From Eleginops maclovinus (Eukaryota; Chordata; Actinopteri; Perciformes; Eleginopidae), in the NCBI RefSeq assembly GCF_036324505.1, contig NC_086366.1:8495427-8559426 (forward strand): a stretch of 64,000 nucleotides of DNA, written 5' to 3'. The position numbers and the translations under genes were made by a program. Below the pieces are notes generated by a model. The model was not told the DNA's origin. It was given only the letters and a program-made list of their open reading frames with translations, and ran no database searches. Shown one piece after another: positions 27,201 through 38,100 of the stretch. The first letter of the stretch is position 1; each line of letters starts with the position of its first letter.

Positions 27201-27380
27201 AATGCCACTGGGTTGTTTACTTCAGGCTGAGTTGACTCTACAGTGAAATGATAAACATGATTAGTAATTCTTCTACTGCTGTCCACCGTGATATTTCAAT
27301 GTTTGAGCATTACAATTTATTTGCTTCACAAAATGTCTTCTGATGTTGAGTTGCTTCAGTTAATCTACACTTTGAATTAA
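21276..27380. other. Non-coding stretch, no gene seen; possible regulatory DNA around 22.6-23.1 kb
   Basis: About 6 kb with no recognisable repeat or exon. Between 22590 and 23125 three TAATTAG homeodomain-type cores occur (22591, 22729, 23119), two of them as the full palindrome CTAATTAG. At 25446-25521 an open segment ends in a textbook donor CTG|GTAAGT, but its upstream acceptor is poor and I do not recognise the peptide. All other frames look like chance. Confidence 0.5.
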
Positions 27381-27479
27381 CAAGATCTAAGGGCATCAAA
27401 CAATATAACCAGGGTTTTGTCTAAACTGGGTAACAGGGGCGCTGTGCCTTTTACTTTGGGCGTGTGTCCTTTATGTTGG

Positions 27480-27605
27480 TCAGAACGGTTATACAACACC
27501 AGCAATATGAAAATTGTGTCAAATAGACCATCAGACGGCAAAAACAGCTTTGTTTTTACGGAGCTCCGACGTAGCGTTGCTGCGGCGTCATCAGGCATCA
27601 TTTTC
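27480..27605. other. Small CpG-rich patch of unknown nature
   Basis: About seven CpGs fall in the 65 bp around 27535-27600 (for example CTCCGACGTAGCG and TGCGGCGTC), in a background where CpG is sparse. A 74-codon open frame covers it on the minus strand (27377-27601), starting MMPDDAAATLRRSS; I do not recognise it. It could be a relatively young transposon fragment, where CpG has not yet decayed, or an unmethylated regulatory patch. Confidence 0.3.
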
Positions 27606-29535
27606 TTGTGAGAACTGATACATTTTATATACAGTAAAAGATCAGTGCTCTCATACGATCGAGAAAACCCCTGGTACCATTATTATATATTTATTTCACA
27701 GGACCTAAAGGACAAAACTATTGTGCAGTTACTTTTGCTGGAATTCGTTTGTGTAGTCACAGTCTACTTCCTGCTTAAAGTGTTCATACAGGCATTCACT
27801 CTGACTTTTAATCAGAAGCTAATACAACACATGTGTTCATCTGTTGTACTGAAGATTAAACCAGGAAAGTTGCATGCTAATCCAAAATGTACAGTGTTGT
27901 ATGTAAACCTTCAAGAAAGAAAAGAGCCTCATATACATTCTATATGCAGAATATCAAAATATGGATATGTAAGTGTATCCACAGAAGGTGTATCCTACTG
28001 ATGCATCACATGCTGCATTTGGTGATCAGATTGGGGTAATATGAAATGCACACCTCTGTTCATAAGATAATTTAATTTTGCTTCACTAACTATCATTTCC
28101 ATTCTCCGGCTTTATTCTCAGTGCGAACGATGTCTTATTTATCTGAAAACTAATAAACAACATCAGGGGTCTGACATGATGTCATGGTTTCTTCTTCATG
28201 AACCAAAACATGACAGCTAATTATACTGAAGCTGTTGCACATAATGACATATTCATTAGGGTTATTTGTGTTGTGAAAATCATCAGTGTTGAATTATGGT
28301 AAATTCAATAGTGGTCAAAGCAGCTGTTTTTCCATCATTATGTATCACTGCTAACCCGAATGATACTGTTGTTTCACAGTAATGGATTCAATTTGTCTTG
28401 CAATGAATCCAGCAACATTCTTTAAATATCATCTGAATGACGTCCAAGTCTCTGTTGTTCACTGTGGCAAGTAGAGCCCAGTAGATTAATCAGGCCAATT
28501 TGTATACAAGCTGTCAGTCCACAACATGTCTTCGTCCATTTACGTAATCTCCATGCTGTCAATATAACCCTGTTTCGCACACACACACACCAACACGCAC
28601 AGTACCAAACGTCCCTTGAGATTATTCAGTGACCTAATACATAGTGAATGTGAGTGACAGGTCAGAAATATTGAATAATAACTTGCTTTCATCCAACAAG
28701 GAACACTATCTCTAGATGACAGTTTTAATGATGGAATAAGGGACATTTTCCATTGTCTTAACACACTATGAATCCTATTACTTAGTATTCTTCTTCAAGC
28801 TTTTTTTCCCTTCATTTCCCTTCATGCATGTTTCATTTTGGACTGTCCTTGCACATACTTGATCACCGCAAATCAGTAATTATCCAAGATACAAAAGTGT
28901 ACACTTCCGGGCACATTGTTTTATCCTAACTTTCTGCATCCTCATTAAAAGCATAAAATGAAAAGCATCATTAGCATTTTTTGCCATTGAGCCAAACGCA
29001 CATGTATCATACACATTCACACACTCGACAGCAAACACATTTACTTGGGCTTCAGTTATGGGAATACCGCAGCTATATTAGCATAAATACTTAATATCAA
29101 AGAGAGCTTGTACAGCATGTACGGCCCCATAGTGCCAGAGCTCCTACCAATACTACATTTATTATGTGTCCTCAGCTATCAGCATTAACAGGGCTGACCA
29201 GTCGTATCAGAACATGATTCATCTTGGCATTGTTTTTAACCCTGATTAACTGGGTTATGGTCCTGGTTGTCATACATGGATAGCACACATGGTAAAGCCC
29301 CCTTAGATAAGTGTGTAATTTGTGATATTGGTTTAAATAAAAAATGAACAATTGATTGATTTGGTTACAGAGCAGACCAAATGACACAAAGCTCTGGAAA
29401 CAAATAAAATCATATTAGGTCAGATAACTTTTTAAAATGTTATTATATTAATTATTTCCCCTGCCCCAAAGCATTTTTTACATGTGTACTGTGCATTGTG
29501 AGTTAAGTCTCATTCTGAAATTAAAATAACAAACT
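27606..29535. other. Non-coding stretch, no gene seen
   Basis: AT-rich sequence. The longest frame (118 codons, 27645-28001, plus) has no recognisable motif and lies in low-GC DNA. A small CA cluster lies near 28.58 kb. No other structure was seen. Confidence 0.5.
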
Positions 29536-29728
29536 GATGTGTTGCAGCTTGAAATTCTGACGCCCAGAAAATGGGGCGAAGCCTGCGAGCTAGTTCAGGC
29601 AGTCAACTCGAGCACCATGATACAGTCGCACATAACGCCATCGCCACTCTTGCAACCAACCAAACATAGTCTCCTAAATCTGGCGCTCTATTTAAGCTGT
29701 CAGATCTGCCTACCCCTGCCTCGCTAAT

Positions 29729-29743
29729 GCTGCTGCTGCTGCT
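29729..29743. repeat. (GCT)5 trinucleotide run
   Basis: Five uninterrupted GCT units within the CpG-rich block. A second (GCT)5 lies 34 bp further on. Confidence 0.9.
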
Positions 29744-29777
29744 ACGGCTGTATCCATGCTGCTAATGCGTTCTCCTC

Positions 29778-29792
29778 GCTGCTGCTGCTGCT
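29778..29792. repeat. (GCT)5 trinucleotide run, second copy
   Basis: Five uninterrupted GCT units. The two runs are probably a local duplication, since GCTAATGC also occurs beside both. Confidence 0.9.
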
Positions 29793-29827
29793 GTGTTCAC
29801 GTTGGCGATGCCCGCCTGCCCCCCCAA

Positions 29828-29851
29828 CCCCAGCTTCCACCCCAGCTTCCA
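29828..29851. repeat. Tandem pair of a 12-bp unit (CCCCAGCTTCCA)
   Basis: Two exact head-to-tail copies of CCCCAGCTTCCA directly follow a C-rich run. Confidence 0.9.
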
Positions 29852-29995
29852 CATGTAGGCTCGGGGGTTAGTTATCTAATCATCACTCAATGTTCAATGC
29901 AAATATGTGGAGTGATGAGGCACGAGCATGGACACCAAACTCAAACTATATACTGCTTTTATCAAACATATTAATGAAACATGTGAGTTGTCTGA

Positions 29996-32040
29996 CTGAA
30001 GTGTTTTTATGGCTCTTTGGTATTCCAATTTTTTAGGATTAATTACACTGTATTGTGAAATGTCTATGTTGTTTTTCGTTGGTATTCCATTCAAGCAGAT
30101 GGTAACAATCACACAATGAGTGCATGGAGAACCCTCTGGAGGTTGAGCCGTGCTCCTCCACCTACGCAGAGTAAACTGAATAGAAGGCTAACAGCTGGTG
30201 AAAGTTTGCCAAAGCAAAGACCCAGTCCATTGTTGTTTTTTTTACTCAAAAATGTGATATAGTGTTGATTTTTGCTGCCCAGTATACACACCTTTTAAAA
30301 AGCCCACCATTGTGTTTATTTATTCTTATAGTTTAGAGAAAATGACATTTAGAGAAAATAACCTCACATGAAATTAAACGTCTCGACCATATTCAGCTGC
30401 AGTATGTTTACGGTGCCAACACACCATAATGGAATCAGTGAGGAACTTCACCTCCACCTTTTTCATCATTTTAGTATATCAGGTCAACTATAGCTTACGT
30501 AATTAACAGATTTTCCTGGTTGGTCAAAAACATTGTTGTAAATATGGTTTTAGATGTAATCAGTGGTGAAGGTGCAAGGAGATTGTAAATGGTAAGCACA
30601 GTTGCACACGTATGATATACACAAAACATGTGAGCTGAAATGAAATGAGTATTCACACTAAGATAGAATCAGGCTGCACGATACATTTTTGGGACCTTGG
30701 ATTCTGAGCAACTATGGTTTTTGCAGAGAGGAATGAATAGGAAGAACATACACATCCTCTTACATGTATAGTGTATTGCCATAATAAAGTAGCAAAGAGT
30801 GCTTATTTCATCACACACAGTTGGAACTAGAAGTACCTCCTTACATCAGACAATGAACTAATTAGTTAAATCACTTTCTGCTGTGTTTCACTAACAAACA
30901 CTGCATATACTTTAGGGATGTTGGGATTAAGCGCTTTTCTGTTGTTTTTTATCACCCTGTTACATAAGGTCCTGTTTCCACAATGTCCTGGATGCATAAC
31001 CAATTGTAGAAGCTACAATATCTATGGTGTCGTGATTCCTGCTCTGCTACCCAGTGAAAATGACTCTCCTGAGGCACATTACTTGTGTGTGCTGTAAAAT
31101 CTCCTCCTCATTTGAGAGTTATAGGTTACACATGTCAGCCGGTATTTTTTGTGTCTAGCACAAACCTCTCTCACCTGAGGAGTTAAGAAGAAGAGCTGTA
31201 AGCGTCTTAAATTGACAGTGCAGTAACATTTTGGATTATGGATGTCAGGAGACATTATGCTTCGGCAGTGAATGCCAACATTCTGGAAATGTGACGTCAC
31301 TGGAACAGAGGTCTGATTGATTTACATTATGATGAGTGAAGCTCATTTCAGATACAAATTAGTTACGGGGCAAATAAGTTGAATATCTCCTTCTCTTCCT
31401 CCTCCTTTGTAAAGGCTTTCTGTAAAACTAATTTCTATGATCAGAAAAGCTACCAAGAAAAGTGATGTGCTATTTGGAATAGGAATTGTATTTCACAAGG
31501 TTTTTTTTCTTAATTTCAGTCAATACATAAATCAATGTATTTTCTTTTCACATTTTTTCATCTCTTTTTCGTTTGGCCAACTTTAAAAAGTTTACTTCTA
31601 AATGACAATCTAAATGTGTAAAAGAGTGATACATCTGCATTTTAGCAAAAGCAATAAAAGTGACACAGTTTGTATGCATCTATCTCCAAATGCTCGAAGC
31701 AAGAGTTAGAGAATGAGAGACAGAAAAGAGAGAGGTAACACGTTTAGGCCAGTTTACCCTCCACTCCCTGTTGTCTAATGTGTCAAGCGCAGAAATGACC
31801 AAACAGAGGGGACAAACAGAGATAACATTATTATGCTAATTCATCACAGTGCACTTTACATAGGATATTACATTATCCTATTTGAATAACTTATATTCTC
31901 TTTCCTCTCCTGTCATCTCACCTCTTATTAATTATCTTTTTAGTAACAATCACAGTGAGGCAGCAGGGAGCTCCTTAATTTATTCAGCCCGAGAGTACAC
32001 CTTTTGTCGGGTCTGCCTGCTATAGGGATCATCACGATGA
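29996..32040. other. Non-coding stretch, no gene seen
   Basis: Short unrecognised frames only. It includes the palindrome GTGACGTCAC (31291-31300), a full CRE-type box. It also includes a small inverted repeat, ATAGGATA/TATCCTAT with a 6-nt loop (31860-31881). Confidence 0.5.
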
Positions 32041-32050
32041 TAGCTTTCCT

Positions 32051-32280
<230 letters not shown>

Positions 32281-34209
32281 CGATGGTTGACGGTAATTCC
32301 AGAACTGCTGCTCCAGCAGGTTGCAAAATGTGCCCCGTACTCCTGCACACAGCACCTTTTGGTTTATACGTTTTTGCACAGACCTATTTGAGAATCACCT
32401 TTTTTGGGATTGTGTAGTAAAGTTTAAAATAGGCTATTATACCTAAAGGCATATCTAGGCAGAGGACAGCTCCCAGGGTCTTATGTGTCTGTTGTGTAAT
32501 GATCAGGACCTCATTTACGTCAAAGGGCAGGTCCACATTGATCAAACGGGACGAGTCACACAAAATTAAACCTAATGATGTATCTCCTAATAAGATAAAA
32601 GGATTCATGCTTCACAATCACTTGATCATTGATCTGGTGAATAGCTCACAGCTGCATATTAATGTCTAATTATCCCTCTGTAATACACTTTCTGCTATAC
32701 TTTTGGTATTTATGTCATAAATGTAGATGTAACGTCAATGCAAACCGCAGTTTAACCACTGTTTGAAATTGGCTTTCTTTCTTTCTTTCCTTTTCTTGCC
32801 TCATTATACATTATTGTTTGAAGGAATAAAGACTTGAGAGGAATGGAACTTCCATTAAGATGATTAAAAAGCCTTCATTTCAATGCATCATTGTATTACT
32901 GTTTTATTGAATTCATTTCTTTGTATATATTGTATTACGATGCGATTGTTGCTGTGTGTTTTTTAAGCACTATGTATTCCTTTCATGGTGGTTTAGTAAA
33001 AAAAAAACATGTCTGAAGTTGTTTACTGAAACATCTTCAAAGGAAACAAAGGAAAGAAGCACGAATGGTTCTTCCTGAAAGAGATCAATGTCTTGCCCTC
33101 AAAGGGTCAAATTCGGGATTGATTTCTCTGAGTCCATTTTCCCACAGTGAGAACTCTCTGAAGCAGTAAATCATTTTCAAGTACAATGGACAGAACAAAT
33201 ACATCCATGAGGAAGGCTGCTGGAGCACTTAAATGTCTGCTCCCTTGTGAACATAATTTCCATTAACACTGTCTGGAACCTTTTCACACTCAGGGAATGT
33301 CTCTCTACAGCTCTCTTCTAGCAATGCTTATTAATATTATATGGAAGCAATACAAATGGTCTGGTGCTGATTCCCAATCAAATTGAATCGAGCTTCACAA
33401 CATACTCATACGCTTTAAAGTGTTTTTTGCACCCAGGAGGCATTATTTTCACAGCTGCAGTATTTGGTACGTTTTAATAAATGGGTGCTCTTATTTGTTT
33501 CAGACAATTAACACTAAAGTAAGGCTTAAGTGAGAGTATTGACACATCTGTTTTAAATGTGCAATAGGGTGAAAAAAAATACTCAGCCTGAATTGTTCTA
33601 TTCAGGTAATGATCACTGGGGATTTGGTAGTGAGCAGAGTCCTGTTATTACAACTCTTTCATCATGACAAGGACTTACACATCTGCCAGCCTGCAGTCCT
33701 GTCATTGGGAAGCAGATGTTATTAAGGTGTCCTACCTGATGATGACAAATCAACCTCAAACACAGCCACCACTTCAAGGCTGAGGCTGTGGATTTGACTG
33801 GAAATCTGTGCAGACCCTGAAATGGCCTTTTGAAAAACTGTGCTTTGTCAAAAAGGATGAATGTCACTATGCTAAACATTCAGGATATTGCCTCTGCTGC
33901 TTCAGAGTTTCACAATAGAAGAAAAAGGTCATTTTGATCTGTGTTTGTGTCATACATATGCTATACGGAGGGATTTATGCATGCAGGTAGACTGATTTTT
34001 TTTGCGCTATATTTCCCAAAACGCTAATGGTAGACCATGAGCAAGGTGACTATTGAAAAATAAATCACAGCAGGAGGAGTGTACGTGAAAAACCTTCAGA
34101 CGAGTGTGTGGTCTGCTGCATTGCTGTTTGGAAGTGACACGAGGCTTGCATTTTTTTTTCGTTGGGTTGCTTCAGATAGGAAATATATTGATGTTTGTGT
34201 AGTGTTATA
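32281..34209. other. Non-coding stretch, no gene seen
   Basis: Unrecognised short frames only. A frame just upstream of the Tc1-like element (34079-34261) superficially suggests a transposase, but it lies mostly outside the element's left end and is not counted as part of it. Confidence 0.5.
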
Positions 34210-34742
34210 CACTGCCCGGCCCAAAGAAAAGGTCACAAGCCTGTGGGGGGCAGTGCTATGATCTGGGGTTGCTGCAGTTGGTCTGGTCTAGGTTCAGCAA
34301 CGTTATGCGCCCAAATAATGCGGGCAGCTGAATACCTGAATATACTGAATGACCAGGTTATTCCATCCATGGATTTTTTCTTCCCTGATGGCACGGGCAT
34401 GTTCCAAGATGACAATGCCAGGATCCATCGGGCTCAAATTGTGAAAGAGTGGTTCAGGGAGCACGAGACATCATTTTCACACATGGATTAGCCACCACAG
34501 AGTCCAGACCTGAACCCGATTGAGAATGTTTGGGATGTGCTGGAGAAGACTTTGCGCAGTGGTCCGAATCTCCCATCATTAATACAAGATCTTGGCAAAA
34601 AATTAATGCAAGACAGAAATAAGTGTTGTGACATTGCAGAAGCTTGTAGGAACGATGCCACAGAGAATGTGTGCCGTAATCAAAGCTAAAGGCGATCCAA
34701 CGAAATATTAGAGTGTGTTACCTTTTGTTTGACATGTTGGCA
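34210..34742 (+). mobile_element. Internally deleted Tc1-like transposon copy
   Basis: The left end follows TA and reads CACTGCCCGGCCCAAAGAAA. The right end, in GTTACCTTTTGTTTGACATG (from about 34718), is a worn inverted counterpart ending near 34742. Known fish Tc1-like elements are about 1.2-1.6 kb; this one is only about 530 bp. The left terminal sequence runs straight into the second half of the transposase (Gly-Gly-Ser...Trp-Gly-Cys), so the 5' half of the gene is missing. The right end is too eroded for an exact boundary. Confidence 0.8.
34234..34689 (+). pseudogene. Tc1-like transposase, C-terminal half, inactivated
   Basis: The reading frame shows [14 protein letters not shown], then [19 protein letters not shown], then SPDLNPIENVWDVLEKTL, and ends at a TAA stop at 34687. 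These are hallmark blocks of the DDE catalytic core of Tc1/mariner transposases: the second Asp in QDDNARIH and the final Glu in NPIEN. The spacing, after allowing for the stop, fits the DD34E type. A nonsense codon TAG at 34489-34491 replaces the Trp normally found before PPQSPDLNP. The N-terminal DNA-binding half and the first catalytic Asp are absent. The copy cannot make an active enzyme. Only one stop and no frameshift were seen in this segment, suggesting a moderately old insertion. Confidence 0.92.
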
Positions 34743-35009
34743 CCAAATTAGTTCATGGTTTACCACTTACAGTTTCAATACTGCATGTGTTTTGGAAAAA
34801 ATGCTTAGTATGTTGTGGCTTTTTTGTTTGCTTGTTTCTTTTACAATTGATCTCCCTTTGTGTTTTTCTATAGGTAAGAGATGGACATCTTTGAACTTCT
34901 TTGTGTGAGTGTGTCTGTGTCTAGTGCATCTGTGTGTGTGTGTTTGATTGGTTTAAGTTCCTGTCCGCCAGAGGGGCAGCAGCATCACTAAGCTGGGATT
35001 TGAGAGTAA

Positions 35010-35010
<1 letters not shown>
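34743..35010. other. Spacer between Tc1-like copy and AC tract
   Basis: Short TG-rich patches (around 34900-34945) but no gene or recognised repeat. Confidence 0.5.

Positions 35011-35097
<87 letters not shown>
35011..35097. repeat. (AC)43 microsatellite
   Basis: A pure 87-bp AC repeat. Overlapping open frames are repeat artefacts. Confidence 0.97.
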
Positions 35098-35100
<3 letters not shown>

Positions 35101-38100
35101 CTGCACAGCTTGTTGCAGCTGCTTCCTGTATACTCATCTTTCTAACAAGACTTCCATCCCAATGGCTCTTTGATTTGACTTCAGATTCAGTTTGTGTCAT
35201 TCCAAGCTGTTTGGTTAGGATGTCTAATTAAATAAACAGAATGTGGAGGAAATCAAAGCTGCTCTAATCATGATGTGTTGAAATGCATTTTTGAGGAGGA
35301 AAAAATAACTCATTTGGAAGCTCCGGGAATGGTGCAGAACATGCAGATGGTTGAGGTGCACCTGTGCACCATGACTTTTATAGCTAGACTTGACATACTG
35401 TACTACTTAGTGCTTTTGTCAGAGAGGGTTTGATTGAATCCTATTTTTTTTCAGGACAACACTTTGTGCTGTTTTTGGATTGGATTGAATTGATTAAGTT
35501 GTTCCAAACAGCTGGAACATATGATGAATTCTAATGGAAGAACACCAAATGGTATGGCCCGAAAAATATATCCGCACTTTGTAACTTTGCAGTGCATTGT
35601 AATATTGGGGGATCTGTGGTTTGAAGAGAGAGTTAAGGAATTTGACTCCATGTATGATGCATTAAGATGAATATTTAATGAGCATAAAGTTCTCTGTAGA
35701 GGAATGGGATATGTGAAAATTCATTAATAGGATGGTAATGTAGACAGTAGCAAGGCCATTTGAAAAATGTTGAGTTTTAAAACTGCACTTTGTGGTATAT
35801 CTGTGTGGTGATATCTCCCTTTAGGTCCTGGACAATTTCCCATCCGGCAATATTGCTTTAAACTTAAAAGCAGAATATTAATACATACATAAATACTAAT
35901 GTTGGTATTTTTAACAGAACTCACCATTATTTATGTTATTCATGACATACATGGACAGAGCGCTTTTAGAAAAAGTCACGGCTTCTAAAATGTGTTTCTG
36001 TTATACATGTTGTGGATGTGCAGAGAAAAGAGAGCTGTTCAATTATAATTTTGAGCTACAGTTGCTCATACAGTATGCAGGGTTCAGGGCTCGGTTCTGC
36101 ACTCATCTGCCGCTGTGATCCGCTTCACCAGAGGGAGAATCTTTATGATGTTCTAGGATAGAAGCATGCTGTGAGTGTTTTCATCTGTCCCTGCTTGGCT
36201 CCTCAAGTCCATCCTCAACTTTCAATCGCTGGATATTACATCGTAGTGTTCGTTTTCACTTATATGACCTTCTTATTTTTCTCCTCATGTATCTTATCAA
36301 GTTCCAGTCCTTTGTTTCCAGCCACGTCTGCTACAATTCAAAACCAAAATAGTTTTTCTTGCCCGTTACTTTTGTACAACGTAGAGATAGACCGTTCCTA
36401 AACAGGACAAGCATGCCCTCTTGTCCAACTTTGAAGACCTCCTCAGTCCTGTAGTTTGTTTTTTTTTGCTCTGACATATCCACTCAGGCCTGGTTTTGTT
36501 GGCTATGCAAAACCATTGTTACATTAGAATTAGCAGCAGCAGCAAGGTGAAGTGTGTGGAAAGGACAAGCAAACAAGTACTTACTGTTTATATTCTACTT
36601 TGAATATATAATGACAGTGTTGCAGTGTTTATAAAACCAGACGAGGAACTGTGCCCTGTTCAGACCTCTGAGGGTACGCTGGGACAATTTAGAATTACAG
36701 TATCCTTGGAGGGGATGTATTAAGCGGTACCTGAGAAGTTTAATTACAGGTTTCCAGAAAAATCATCAATTTTCATGAAGCTTTAGCCATCACTGTCATG
36801 AATCAATTAGAGGGGGAACTTGTTTATTAAAGTGGTACATTAAGGACTGGGTGGAAACAAATCCCTCTCATTTAGTATGTCACCTTCAGAATCACGATTA
36901 TTTAAATATATGCTGATGGTTTCAAGTGAAATCATCACTCATGAAAGATGTATTAAAAGTAGACGTTTCGAGTGCTGAGCCTTTAAACCTGAAGGTAATC
37001 CCCAACCATCACTCTGTTCTGCTGACATACATGTTTTTAAAAGATGCCTTTGCCATCCAAATGTCTCCTTTTATTACAAAGATTAAAGAGATAGAACTGG
37101 TCTAACCTTAGGTCCTTGTACTGTGTTTATGACTTTAAAGCAGTATTATGTTGATATCACAAAATGATATTAAGATGTCTTATCCCATTATCCTTCATTA
37201 TCATTTGAGACTTTCTTAGGGCAGCTTCTCTCAGTGGGTGGTTAAGTCCATTAAGAGGAGCGGTAGAGTTTAACTCACTTGAACATAAATATTCATGAGG
37301 TGTAAAAAGGCAGAAGGCATGAATTATGCTGATGGGAAACAAGTAAAACTGCCAAAAACAGTGACATTATTTTAAAATACAGATGATGTAATATTTTAAT
37401 TTAAAAAAGCAGGTATCTTAGGCATCTGTCAGCACTTTTGGAAGGTCTCTGAATGTGTTTTCAATTAATCTGGCTGAATAGACCTCTCTGTAGGTTGACA
37501 TTGGTTGAAGCAGGATTATTGATTCAGTATGTGTTTTCATAACCCTGCTATTATGCACTCACATTTATTGGGGAATTTGCTCATAGAATTAAGCCATCAT
37601 GAATGTATTAGTTGTTTTTCCTGCTCTGGTCATTTGAAATGTCTGCCATGAAAAGAAAAGGTCTGTAGCTTGTGTAAGAAATCCTTATCTTTTAATCAGT
37701 TTTAATTATTTTCTTATGTCATTGCAATGATACTATATATGTTCAAATGGTGCACTTACTACATTCCCGAAGATACATTTCTCCATGTGATACAGTTGTG
37801 TACCTTTTGCATGATTTGTATAAGATGTTTTAGCGTAATATCCACATTCAGCGCGTTGTAGATAAGGCGATGTTGTTTGAAATATTTAGGCGTGAAGACA
37901 CAGTCATATGAAAGACATCCACCATCATTGTCACAGACTGATATGAGCGGGCTCCAATCAGGGAAACTCACATGATGTAATCATGTCAATGTATGCCATT
38001 TATAGCACTTATTATATGAGGTTAACTTTATTAGTTAGATAAGGTCTAGTTATCAAAAACAGTGAGAACAAACTCACCACAATTGTATACTACTTTTAGG

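Larger units (their letters stand above)
29536..29995 (+). mobile_element. CpG-rich LTR-like block, class unresolved
   Basis: A block with about 16 CpGs in its first 320 bp contrasts sharply with its surroundings. In the plus direction it shows a TATA-like CTCTATTTAAGC (about 29689-29700), then (GCT)5 twice and a duplicated 12-mer. Next come C-rich sequence and an AT-rich tail with degenerate polyadenylation-type text (TTTTATCAAACATATTAATG, near 29960). Promoter-like text followed by polyadenylation-like text is what a solo LTR would show. I could not find matching TG...CA ends or a target duplication, so this is a hypothesis. Confidence 0.35.

Noticed and set aside
34079..34233. Frame reading LLFGSDTRLAFFF just upstream of the Tc1-like element, resembling a transposase block
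   Set aside because: It lies outside the recognisable left terminal repeat starting at 34210, and its resemblance is limited to a few residues. Assigning it would contradict the element boundary.
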